From Autumnicola tepida (GTDB taxonomy: Bacteria; Bacteroidota; Bacteroidia; Flavobacteriales; Flavobacteriaceae), in the NCBI RefSeq assembly GCF_031846485.1, contig NZ_JAVRHQ010000009.1:81079-145078 (forward strand): a stretch of 64,000 nucleotides of DNA, written 5' to 3'. The position numbers and the translations under genes were made by a program. The notes beneath the pieces are model-generated. The model saw nothing but the letters and a program-made list of their open reading frames with translations. It was not told the origin of the DNA and ran no database searches. Positions within the stretch are counted from its first letter, which is position 1. Each line of letters opens with the position of its first letter. Shown here one piece after another: positions 36,714 through 44,624 of the stretch.

Positions 36714-37411
36714 CTTTTTTGCTTTTTCCACTTTTTCAATAGTTCATTCAGTAAGATCGCATCCATTTCAGTATCCACGTTAACTGACCATTTTGACTCC
36801 ATTATATACGCAAGTTTTTTCGGCGGTATTAAAGTTTTTTCCTTTTTCAAAACTGAAGTCCGTACCAGGTATATGCAACCGTTCCTGATATAAAGCTCCG
36901 GAAGTTCCTGCCTGTTTCGGGTCTCATATTCCGGCATCTGGCATATAAGTGATTCCTCTTTGATACTGTACATTCTGGCGGGATGGTGATCTTCTACTTT
37001 AGCCATGCTTATCACTGCATCTTTTTCGGGATTTGACTTCAGCAATTTAACAGCAGCGTCTATATCGCTGCCCGTCCTTAGAGGTGCCGTTGGTTGTAAA
37101 AGCAGTACCGCATCATATTCCTCATTATTATTTTCCTTCAGAAAATTTAAGGTCTGCAGCACGGCATCTATAACTGGTGAATTATCGGCTGCCATTTCAT
37201 GATTTCTATGAATAACCTCGCATTTTAAATTTTTTGCAACTTCTGAAATCTCCTTGTCTTCTGTATTTACTACCAGCTTTGAGATTTTGCTGCTTTCTCT
37301 GGCTGCTTCAACAGCATAAGCCAGCAAAGGTTTGCCATCGAATTGCCTGACATTCTTACCGGGAACTCCTTTACTTCCACCCCTTGCCGGTATAATGCCC
37401 AGAATCTTCAT
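36710..37411 (-). CDS. neuA: Acylneuraminate cytidylyltransferase (CMP-nonulosonic acid synthetase)
   Basis: This 233-residue protein has the nucleotide-binding signature IIPARGGSKGVPGKNVRQFDGKPLLAYA, then LLLQPTAPLRTGSDIDAA and the late NVDTEMDAIL metal/carboxylate motif. It activates a sialic-acid-like sugar as a CMP ester for transfer by a glycosyltransferase. Its ATG overlaps the neuC stop by one base. The gene order neuB, methyltransferase, neuC, neuA defines a nonulosonic-acid module. Confidence 0.9.
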   Translation of the reverse strand: MKILGIIPARGGSKGVPGKNVRQFDGKPLLAYAVEAARESSKISKLVVNTEDKEISEVAKNLKCEVIHRNHEMAADNSPVIDAVLQTLNFLKENNNEEYDAVLLLQPTAPLRTGSDIDAAVKLLKSNPEKDAVISMAKVEDHHPARMYSIKEESLICQMPEYETRNRQELPELYIRNGCIYLVRTSVLKKEKTLIPPKKLAYIMESKWSVNVDTEMDAILLNELLKKWKKQKR

Positions 37412-38574
37412 TAATAGGTAATGGTTTTGCTAAAGCTGAGTTCCGTTTCAGCCAAGATATTCGCTATTTTATTTCCCGCATTACCATTCCCATAAATATC
37501 GCTCTTATCAAAATATCCGTTTTCAATAGCTTTTTTGGTCTCTTCAATTATTTTTTGACAGTCGCTAGGGACATCTTTCACATTTTGCCATCTCAATCTC
37601 CGATTTTGCCGGATTCCTATATTAATGACCGGAGTTCCCAAATAAGAGCACTCCCTAAGGCCAGCGCTGGAATTTCCTACCAGTGCTTTGGAATTCTTCA
37701 ATAACCTTAAAAAGTCCAATGGTTCCATATTTTTAAAGAAATGCATATTTTGCGGATTTTCAAGTTCGCGAAATGAACGTATTCCATTTGAAGTACCATC
37801 AGAACCTGCGTCTACATTCGGCCAGAACCAAAAGGTTGGATAATCAAGTTTTTTTATGGCGTGCAGCGTTTCGAGAATGTGTTTTTTAGCGTCTTTATAT
37901 TCCGTAGTTACCGGATGTTGCATAACCACTATATAGCCTTTTTTCCAATCAAATTTTGCGCCCACCCCTCCATATTTTTCAAATGGATCAAAAAGTAGCT
38001 CTTTCTCTCCCGCTATTTCTCTTGCCAGATCAATAGAAGGGCAACCGGTATTAATTACTTTTTCAGGATTTTCGCCTAATTTCACTACCCTTTCCCTGGC
38101 ATCTTCACTGGAAACCAAATGAATATCTGCCAATTTTGTATTGGCATGACGTACTTTTTCATCAATGCTTCCCGTAACTTCCCCCCCCTGTACATGCACC
38201 AAAGGTATATTTTGATATGCTGCAGCGATGGAAGTGGCAATGGTTTCAAACCTATCGGCAATGGTTACTACGGCATCGGGTTTTAGATTATAAAAAACAT
38301 TGGTTAGCTCAAGGACACCTATTCCCGTGGTTTTAGCCATGGTGGTAGGATTCTCTCCCTCCAGGACCATAAAAACTTTGGCAGCAATACTAAAACCGTC
38401 CTTTTCAATAAAATCTACGGCATTCCCATAACGATCGAGCAGCGCCGACCCGGCTATAACTAATTGCAATTCCAGCCCTGGATGTTCTTTAATCGCTTTT
38501 AATGCCGATTTTATACGGCTATAAGAGGGGCGGGCGGTAACTACCACACAAATTTTTCTAGTTGAATCTCTCAT
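37411..38574 (-). CDS. neuC: UDP-N-acetylglucosamine 2-epimerase, hydrolysing (NeuC/LegG type)
   Basis: This 387-residue protein opens with KICVVVTARPSYSRIKSALKAI and has the NeuC block DAVVTIADRFETIATSIAAAYQNIPLVHVQGGEVTGSIDEKVRHANTKLAD, then GNSSAGLRECSYLGTPVINIG. The hydrolysing family releases N-acetylmannosamine (or a related hexosamine) from the UDP sugar to feed NeuB. HVQGGE is encoded with a run of eight G (38181-38188 on the plus strand as C8). Its start overlaps the upstream stop by 4 bp. Confidence 0.9.
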   Translation of the reverse strand: MRDSTRKICVVVTARPSYSRIKSALKAIKEHPGLELQLVIAGSALLDRYGNAVDFIEKDGFSIAAKVFMVLEGENPTTMAKTTGIGVLELTNVFYNLKPDAVVTIADRFETIATSIAAAYQNIPLVHVQGGEVTGSIDEKVRHANTKLADIHLVSSEDARERVVKLGENPEKVINTGCPSIDLAREIAGEKELLFDPFEKYGGVGAKFDWKKGYIVVMQHPVTTEYKDAKKHILETLHAIKKLDYPTFWFWPNVDAGSDGTSNGIRSFRELENPQNMHFFKNMEPLDFLRLLKNSKALVGNSSAGLRECSYLGTPVINIGIRQNRRLRWQNVKDVPSDCQKIIEETKKAIENGYFDKSDIYGNGNAGNKIANILAETELSFSKTITY

Positions 38575-39214
38575 GCAGTTTTCCTTCTCATTCGCATTTT
38601 TACAGCCGATCTTAACTTTAATGCAGCCCAGTGATATTTTTGTTTTAGATCTGGATTAGTGAATAAAACCTTTAGTCCACCGCGATAATCTGTAGTTTTT
38701 TTCACGGAATATTCACCATTTCTTTTCAGCGAAATTAAATGTACAAATTTAGCCTTCGGAAAAATATCCTTCACGATTTTTTCCTGTCCACTTCTATCTC
38801 CTTCAATCACAATCACTCCATTTTTATTTAGCATATCCTTACAAGTTGTAGATTGCTCTCTGCCCCATCAATGATAATCAGATCAAATTTGAAACCAGGG
38901 TCTATTTTGTCTACTGCTGAAAAAATCTTCAAATTTTTATATTGCGATCCCAAATTGGAAGGAATCTGTTTCAGGCAAAATTCATTATTTTCAGTTCCAA
39001 CGCAATGAATAGTACTGCCTTTCTTTTCAGCATATTTTAAAATACTTCCGGAAATTGTTCCTATTCCCAGCCCAACTTCAAGAACTGATTTTACTGAATA
39101 TTTTCTAACTATCTTAAGTATTTGAATTAATGCGAATTCACTAACTATGTGCTCGCTCCCTTCTGCTTTACAGAAAAGTTTATACTGGCTGGTACTAAAA
39201 GATTGTAGATTCAT
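38571..39214 (-). pseudogene. Class I SAM-dependent methyltransferase split by a one-base frameshift
   Basis: Two overlapping minus-strand frames carry complementary halves of one methyltransferase. The first (39214-38828) has the SAM motif VKSVLEVGLGIGTISGSIL and FDLIIIDGAESNLQLV, then ends RIC-stop. The second (38834-38571) starts MLNKNGVIVIEGDRSGQ. Adding one base between 38837 and 38842 would read LQLVKDMLNKNGVIVIEGDRS and give a normal ~214-residue protein. The defect may be a true mutation or a sequencing error; reinitiation at the ATG overlapping the stop could also make two chains. It sits between neuB and neuC with tight overlaps, so it likely methylates the nonulosonic acid or its glycan when intact. 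Confidence 0.8.
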
Positions 39215-40209
39215 TGAAGATCAGTTTCATTTAAAAAATTCCACGCCAGGAGGTCATTATAAAGCCTTTTCCCTATCACTTCTCTGAATTTAGCTGCATT
39301 TATACCTTTATTCTTTGGTTTTTTGGCTTCCAGATCCTCAAATCTTAAGATATGACCTTTCTTCAAATCTTTGTTTACAGATAAAGATTTCTCAAAAATA
39401 TTTTTAAGATCCGTAAATTTTGAATTATCACTTTTATCTACGGGATGGCTTAAAGCAGTATCAATATTCCTGATCGCCTCAACTAATTTACATATTTCCT
39501 CAATTTCCAGGGAAGAAGTAGCATCAGGACCAAAACTATTTCTGGAAAAAACAGCGTGAAATTCAATAATTTCAGCCCCCAGAGAAACTGCTGCTATAGA
39601 GGTTTCAATCCTGGCAGAATGATCTGAATAACCTGTTTTTACCGCGTATCTTTCTCTAAGCTCTTTAATTACATTTAAACCGTACTCTTCAGGTTTGGTA
39701 GGATAGGCCGTTGTACATTGCAAAATTGAATATTCTACATTTGCCTCTTTTAAAAACTCCACGGTTTTATCAAGTTCTTTAAACGAACTCATTCCGGAGG
39801 AAAGTATCACCGGTTTGCCGGTTTCTGCTATTTTTTGAAGCAACAAAAAATTATTCACTTCACCGGAACCTATTTTGTATTGATTAACCATTAAGTCTTC
39901 TAAGATATCTACCGCAGCGTTGCTAAAAGGAGACGCTAGAAATTTCACATTTTCCTGCTCACAATGTTCTTTGATCATTTTCCACTGCGCTTCAGTAAAA
40001 CTCATACGCTTCCAGTAATCCAATCTGGTTTTATCCTGTTGAGAAAATTTTATTCTGAAAGGTTCATATTCACTGCTTTCCGCTTCAGCGATATGAACCT
40101 GAAACTTCACTGCATCTACACCTGTCTTGGCCAGAGCAGTGACATAACTCAGTGCCATACCCAGACTGCCCTCATGAGCCTGCCCTATTTCAGCAATAAT
40201 GAACGTCAT
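39211..40209 (-). CDS. neuB: N-acetylneuraminate synthase family enzyme
   Basis: This 332-residue enzyme has the NeuB TIM-barrel motifs FIIAEIGQAHEGSLGMAL, DAVKFQ, FLASPFSNAAVD, YKIGSGEVNN and TGYSDHS, plus a C-terminal SAF-like domain (DLKKGHILRFEDLEAKKPKNKGI). It condenses phosphoenolpyruvate with ManNAc or a relative to make a nonulosonic acid. I use the ATG at 40209 (TGATG overlap with the upstream stop); a TTG one codon earlier is the alternative. No LegB/C/H or PseB/C/H genes are nearby, so a neuraminic rather than legionaminic or pseudaminic product is more likely. Confidence 0.9.
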   Translation of the reverse strand: MTFIIAEIGQAHEGSLGMALSYVTALAKTGVDAVKFQVHIAEAESSEYEPFRIKFSQQDKTRLDYWKRMSFTEAQWKMIKEHCEQENVKFLASPFSNAAVDILEDLMVNQYKIGSGEVNNFLLLQKIAETGKPVILSSGMSSFKELDKTVEFLKEANVEYSILQCTTAYPTKPEEYGLNVIKELRERYAVKTGYSDHSARIETSIAAVSLGAEIIEFHAVFSRNSFGPDATSSLEIEEICKLVEAIRNIDTALSHPVDKSDNSKFTDLKNIFEKSLSVNKDLKKGHILRFEDLEAKKPKNKGINAAKFREVIGKRLYNDLLAWNFLNETDLQ

Positions 40210-41096
40210 CAATAATGGGGGTTTGAAAGTTTGTTGAACTTTAGCAAAGTTTCTCTACTTACTGGCCTTCGCACTTTAAAAATTTTAATTGCATTGAAAA
40301 TATTGATTAAAAAAGCTTTCCAGAATTCCTTAAAATAGTTGATATCTTTAAGCGCATATTTTTTAAAATTTAAAAAATAAAGCCTGCCTATTTTTTTCAA
40401 TAATAAAGGAAATGGATAATAAACCAAATAGAAATATGAAGTATTTTTTAGTTGCTTACCAAAGCGAAAATAATTTGCAGACTTGCCCCTTCTGGTTTTA
40501 TCCACACGATGCTGTACAAAGATTTTATGAGTGTAAAGAATTTCATAGTCTTTTTCCAGAACTTCTATAGCTAAACACCACTCCTCTCCATAAATATCTA
40601 TCCAGGTAGGAAATCCACGGGTTAAATTGTAAACCTCTTTCTTGATAACAAAACCACAGCCCACAAAATCATTTGCCAGATAATCAGGCTGGGATTTAAG
40701 TAATTCTTCTCCTATATCCTCATCAGAATCCCAAATTCCTTTAATTTCCTTAAAGCCAATAATAGCCGCACGGGGATTTTCTTCAAATATTCCTTTGGCA
40801 ACATTTATAAAGTCAGCTTGAAGAGGATGGGCATCATCATCAAACCCAAAGAACAGTTTTCCCTTCGCAGTTTTATAAAGAAGGTTTCGTGCCTTTGATG
40901 CTCCCAGACTTTCCTCTGAAGCCATCCAGTGAACCTTTGGAAATTCCTTTTTCAGACTTTCTGAATCATCTGTACTGCCATCTAGAAATACCCTGATTTC
41001 GTGCCTCTCTGCATCGGTTTGTTGTTCAATAATTCCAAGAGTTTTTGCCAATTCTTCTCTTCGGTTTTTTGAAACTATAAGAATAGATGCATCCAT
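40209..41096 (-). CDS. Family 2 glycosyltransferase
   Basis: This 295-residue GT-A enzyme has MDASILIVSKNRREELAKTLGIIEQQ, the acidic motif LFFGFDDDAHPLQAD, and YGEEWCLAIEVLEKDYEILYTHKIFVQH. It ends in a helical tail. It is directly upstream of neuB in the same transcript, so it is one candidate for a transferase acting on or next to the nonulosonic acid, though GT2 enzymes do not usually use CMP donors. Confidence 0.87.
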   Translation of the reverse strand: MDASILIVSKNRREELAKTLGIIEQQTDAERHEIRVFLDGSTDDSESLKKEFPKVHWMASEESLGASKARNLLYKTAKGKLFFGFDDDAHPLQADFINVAKGIFEENPRAAIIGFKEIKGIWDSDEDIGEELLKSQPDYLANDFVGCGFVIKKEVYNLTRGFPTWIDIYGEEWCLAIEVLEKDYEILYTHKIFVQHRVDKTRRGKSANYFRFGKQLKNTSYFYLVYYPFPLLLKKIGRLYFLNFKKYALKDINYFKEFWKAFLINIFNAIKIFKVRRPVSRETLLKFNKLSNPHY

Positions 41097-41098
41097 GA

Positions 41099-42346
41099 TT
41101 ATTTAAGGAGTTGGTCTAGCTGTTTTTTTAGATACTTTTCCGAAAGATAATACTTCAAATCTTTTCTTTGCAGTCTGAGACTTCGCCTGCTTTCCAACCA
41201 GGTTTTATGTAATTTTTTCAGTAGATCTGCGATCTGGTTTTCATCATCTGTCTCACAACAATATTTGTAGTCTTCGCCCAGAAGCCGGCGTGATTCACTT
41301 TTTGCCGGCCCTAAGAGCAAAATCATTCTTTCGGCCGCAATACAATGAGGAAATTTTCCAGGAAGAAAAGGGCTTATCTCTGCTTTAGATTCCAGGATCA
41401 CATTTACTGAAACCTCTTTTTGCAATTTCTGAGTTTGCCTGTAATCCAGATAACCTCTAATAATTATATTTTTAGAACCTCTTCCTATTTTTTCCAGCCT
41501 TTCCCGGTGATAACTGGCGTTTCCTATAAGCAGTAACTGTGCCTGGCTCTTTGCCTGCGGGACATCATTTAAAAACTGCTGAAAAGCATTTATAAGATAG
41601 AAAGGAGGCCTCTGCTTCATCAGATTTCCTGCGTGCAGCACCGTGAATTTTTCAGAATCAAAAAAACCGGGTACCTCAGCTAAAAAATCCTGGGTTTCGT
41701 TAAGCTGATGAGGTAAAATACTCGTCTTATTTTTAAAATCAGGAAATTTATCCTGCATCCATTCCGCCAGTAAAAGACTTGGAAATGCTGCCCAACGACA
41801 GGACTTGGAAAGGGCTTCAAAAAAATCAATTTTTTTTTTGTAACCCGGTTCACTCCAGTTATAGGGTTCAGGATAATAATGAAAAGGATAAGGATCGTGA
41901 ATATAAGCCATCCATTTACGATGAAGAGACTTTGTTTTTAACAAGGCATAATGCGGCCTGAAACTTGCTCCCTTGCTAAGCGTAAGCACAAGATCCGGTT
42001 TAAAGTTTCTATGCTTCTCGAGAGATTTACAAATGCTGTTTACATCATTAAAAAAGGTAAAACTAAAACCAAATTCAGGCTCCAAATACTTCGCAAGATT
42101 AATAGCAAACCAATGCTGCATTTTGCGTTGTAGCCGGCTAAGGAAATAGTTGGATCCAAGTTTATTTTCTTTTATAGCTACGCAGTGTACACCTTGAAGT
42201 TCTATTTTTTTTCTTGTATAATGTAAAACTAAAAGTTGGAATCCCGCTTTTTGAAGATGTCGAATTAATGCCACGTTAGCCTTGGAGCCACTGCTATCTT
42301 CCACATTAATAGACTCGGCAACTATAAGAATTTTCTTTTGGGGCAC
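41099..42346 (-). CDS. GT-B glycosyltransferase (family 4-like)
   Basis: This 415-residue protein has ILIVAESINVEDSSGSKANVALIRHLQKAG at the N-terminus, MAYIHDPYPFHYYPEPYNW in the acceptor region and VLHAGNLMKQRPPFYLINAFQQFL at the junction. The late region FPHCIAAERMILLLGPAKSESRRLLG fits a GT-B donor site but lacks a classic E-x7-E. Two bases separate it from the next gene. A run of ten A at plus-strand 41830-41839 encodes a Lys triplet and is a possible slippage site. Confidence 0.75.
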   Translation of the reverse strand: MPQKKILIVAESINVEDSSGSKANVALIRHLQKAGFQLLVLHYTRKKIELQGVHCVAIKENKLGSNYFLSRLQRKMQHWFAINLAKYLEPEFGFSFTFFNDVNSICKSLEKHRNFKPDLVLTLSKGASFRPHYALLKTKSLHRKWMAYIHDPYPFHYYPEPYNWSEPGYKKKIDFFEALSKSCRWAAFPSLLLAEWMQDKFPDFKNKTSILPHQLNETQDFLAEVPGFFDSEKFTVLHAGNLMKQRPPFYLINAFQQFLNDVPQAKSQAQLLLIGNASYHRERLEKIGRGSKNIIIRGYLDYRQTQKLQKEVSVNVILESKAEISPFLPGKFPHCIAAERMILLLGPAKSESRRLLGEDYKYCCETDDENQIADLLKKLHKTWLESRRSLRLQRKDLKYYLSEKYLKKQLDQLLK

Positions 42347-42420
42347 AATTTAAATTTAAGGTAAAGCTATAAATTTTTAAAAGAATGAAATTAATTTTTA
42401 TTTTCTTCCACCTTCTCATT

Positions 42421-43504
42421 GTCAGGCTGAGCTTGTCGAAGTCTGAGCTGATTGAAGCCGCTCTTTATTTACAACTCCACTTCGACAGGCTCAGTGGGAC
42501 TGGAAAACGAAACAGAATCTCAAAACGCCAGGCTGAGCCTGTCGAAGCCTGGACAAGCCTAAACTTTCACAGCCAACTCCTGTTACAACTCCACTTCGAC
42601 AAGCTCAGTGTGACAAAATGAGAAGAAAAAACATTATTTTCAGCATAACTCTTCGACAAGCTCAGTATGACTATAAAAGCTTAGTGAGACATTATGGAAG
42701 TCAGGCTGAGCCTGTCGAAGCCTTTTCACATTATAAGACCAGTCACACTTCGACAAGCTCAGTGAGACTACAAATCCACTAGCCCAGCTCGTCTGAGCCT
42801 GTCGAAGACTTACCGTATTCTGTGTAGTTTTTTGAATAACGCACCAGTCTCTCCCAATCCTCTTCAATTAAGGCTATTTTCTTTCTCCTACTCCAGCCTT
42901 TCAATTGCTTTTCTATCTTAAATGCCTGGAATGGATCTGTGAATTGCTCAAACCATTTCAACACCACAGGTCTTCTTTTATATGTATAAGCTCCTGGATG
43001 CACTCCTGCGTTATGCTCATATAATCTTTTGCCAAGGTTTGAAGTCACGCCTGTATAAAAAGAATTATCAGAGCATTGGACGATATAAACAAAAAACAAT
43101 TTCATCCTTAAAGATAACGTTTTATACTCAAAACCACTTCGACAGGCTCAGTGGGACATCCAAAAAAGTCAGGCAGCTTGTCGAAGCCTGAACTCGTAAA
43201 AGCCGTTCCTTCCTGTACACTCCACTTCGACAGGCTCAGTGGGACTGGAAAACGCAACAGAAACTTCCAGCGTCAGGCTGAGCTTGTCGAAGCCTGAGCT
43301 CATGAAGCCGATTCCTTTTTAACAACACCACTTCGACAGGCTCAGTGGGACCGGAAAACGCAACAGAAACTCCAAACGCCAGGCTGAGCTTGTCGAAGCC
43401 TGAGCTTGTCGAAGCCGCTCTTTCTTTACAACTCCACTTCGACAGGCTCAGTGGGACTGGAAAACACAACAGGAACTTCTACCGTCAGACTGAGCTTGTC
43501 GAAG
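42421..43504. repeat. REPIN-like array: alternating inverted copies of a palindrome-forming repeat around a GIY-YIG gene
   Basis: Form A (cacttcgacaggctcagtgg) occurs at about 42478, 42592, 42651, 42746, 43135, 43223, 43329 and 43435. Form B (gtcaggctgagcctgtcgaa) occurs at about 42421, 42528, 42700, 42791, 43168, 43272, 43379 and 43484. The core CTTCGACA(G/A)GCTCAG of A is the reverse complement of CTGAGC(C/T)TGTCGAAG of B, so an A-B pair can form a 15 bp stem around a ~35 nt loop. On the right the unit repeats every 105-107 bp, with ggaaaacgcaacag as a common spacer. Apart from the nuclease gene, the gaps 42347-42778 and 43106-43520 hold only this array. Confidence 0.9.
42779..43105 (-). 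CDS. GIY-YIG nuclease domain protein (YhbQ/URI-like)
   Basis: This 108-residue protein has the GIY-YIG fold markers FFVYIVQC (residues 4-11), YTGV (17-20), LGKRLYEHN with Arg27 and His31, and catalytic-type Glu65 in AFKIEKQLKGW. Such domains cut DNA phosphodiester bonds. The last nine codons (SSTGSDELG) fall in a copy of the flanking repeat, so the array has supplied or replaced the C-terminus. The gene is embedded in that array and interrupts the glycan operon between wecB and a glycosyltransferase. A link between nuclease and repeat spread is inferred. Confidence 0.85.
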   Translation of the reverse strand: MKLFFVYIVQCSDNSFYTGVTSNLGKRLYEHNAGVHPGAYTYKRRPVVLKWFEQFTDPFQAFKIEKQLKGWSRRKKIALIEEDWERLVRYSKNYTEYGKSSTGSDELG

Positions 43505-43520
43505 CAAAGCCTTTCGAAGC

Positions 43521-44624
43521 CTAGCCAGTGGAAACCTGAGATTCCAAAAAGTCAACAATCCTTTCCGCAGCTTTTCCATCTCCAAAGGGATTGCTGATAT
43601 TGCTGAAATCTGGAGGTGTTTTCAATAATCGTAAAGCATGGCTGACAATATTTTCAGCATTGGCACCGGTTAAAATCGAAAAACCGGCTTCAACTGCCTC
43701 CACTCGTTCCGTAAATTCCCGAGTCACCAGAACAGGTTTCTTAAATGTAGGAGCTTCTTCCTGAACACCTCCTGAATCTGAAATAATCAAATCACAATGT
43801 GCTATTAACCAGATCATTTCAGTATAATTCACAGGTGGCAAAAGATTGATATTGGAAATTCCCTTTAGATGCTTTTCTACTATTAGTTTGGTTTTCGGGT
43901 TAAGATGTACCGGAAAAATGATCTTAAAATCCTTGTTTTTAGAGATTTCGATTAAGGCCTGACAAAGTTCTTCCATTCCTTTTCCGAAATTTTCACGCCG
44001 GTGGCCGGTAACAAGGATTTTCTTTTGATAATTATAAAAATCAGCTTTTAACCCCGGTAAAGGAATTTCTTCGGAAATCTGATTGCTTACCAGCTCCAGT
44101 GCATCGACTACCGTGTTGCCCGTTTGTAAAATATTCTCAGGCTCAATACCTTCCTTTAAAAGATTTTGGGTAGCATTTAAGGTTGGAGTGAAATGCCACG
44201 TAGCGATACGGGAAATAAGCTGCCTGTTGATTTCCTCCGGGAAAGGCGAATAACGCTGATAGGTTCTTAAACCTGCTTCCACATGGGCGATCTTTATTTT
44301 ACGATGGAATGCAGATTGGGCAATGATAGTCGCGGTAGTAGTATCACCCTGAACCAGCACAACATCTGGATTTTCCTTTTTCAATATAGAATCGAAATTT
44401 TCAAAAATAGAGGCACTGAGCGAATTTAGAGATTGACCTGCTTTCATAAGATCAAGATCATAATCCGGACTTAAATCTAATACAGAAAGCATCTGGTCCA
44501 GCATTTCCCTGTGCTGCCCTGTAACGCAAAGCACAGGAGCCAGATTTTCTTGCTGCATTTCTTTTATTACCGGAGCCAATTTTATGACTTCAGGCCTGGT
44601 GCCGAAACAGAATAAATATTTCAA
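43521..44624 (-). CDS. wecB: UDP-N-acetylglucosamine 2-epimerase, non-hydrolysing
   Basis: This 367-residue enzyme interconverts UDP-GlcNAc and UDP-ManNAc. It shows MKYLFCFGTRPEVIKLAPVI, VTGQHREMLDQML, VQGDTTTATIIAQSAFHRKIKIAHVEAGLRT, FPEEINRQL, VTGHRRENFG and SDSGGVQEEAPTFKKPVLVTRE. No UDP-ManNAc dehydrogenase (wecC) is in the window, so UDP-ManNAc may be used directly by a transferase. The 3' end lies next to the repeat array, and the terminal residues VSTG may stem from it. Its ATG overlaps the upstream stop. Confidence 0.93.
   Translation of the reverse strand: MKYLFCFGTRPEVIKLAPVIKEMQQENLAPVLCVTGQHREMLDQMLSVLDLSPDYDLDLMKAGQSLNSLSASIFENFDSILKKENPDVVLVQGDTTTATIIAQSAFHRKIKIAHVEAGLRTYQRYSPFPEEINRQLISRIATWHFTPTLNATQNLLKEGIEPENILQTGNTVVDALELVSNQISEEIPLPGLKADFYNYQKKILVTGHRRENFGKGMEELCQALIEISKNKDFKIIFPVHLNPKTKLIVEKHLKGISNINLLPPVNYTEMIWLIAHCDLIISDSGGVQEEAPTFKKPVLVTREFTERVEAVEAGFSILTGANAENIVSHALRLLKTPPDFSNISNPFGDGKAAERIVDFLESQVSTG

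Noticed and set aside
41830..41839. A10 tract in a GT4 gene as a phase-variation site
   Set aside because: Runs of A in Lys codons are common in this AT-rich genome and a similar run occurs at 46613-46622; on its own it is weak evidence.
42779..43105. Homing endonuclease of an intron or a RAYT-type transposase
   Set aside because: The motifs fit GIY-YIG, not the HUH fold of RAYT, and no intron structure or split host gene is visible.
42421..43504. CRISPR array
   Set aside because: The repeats alternate in orientation, spacers are similar to each other, and no cas genes are nearby.
42385..43597. Several 60-80 codon frames in the REPIN-like array
   Set aside because: Their residues come from repeat words (FDRLSGT, EPVEA and similar) in both strands and carry no other support.
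43521..44624. A second NeuC-type hydrolysing epimerase
   Set aside because: The motifs (GTRPEVIK, VTGHRRENFG, SDSGGVQEEA) fit non-hydrolysing WecB rather than NeuC.
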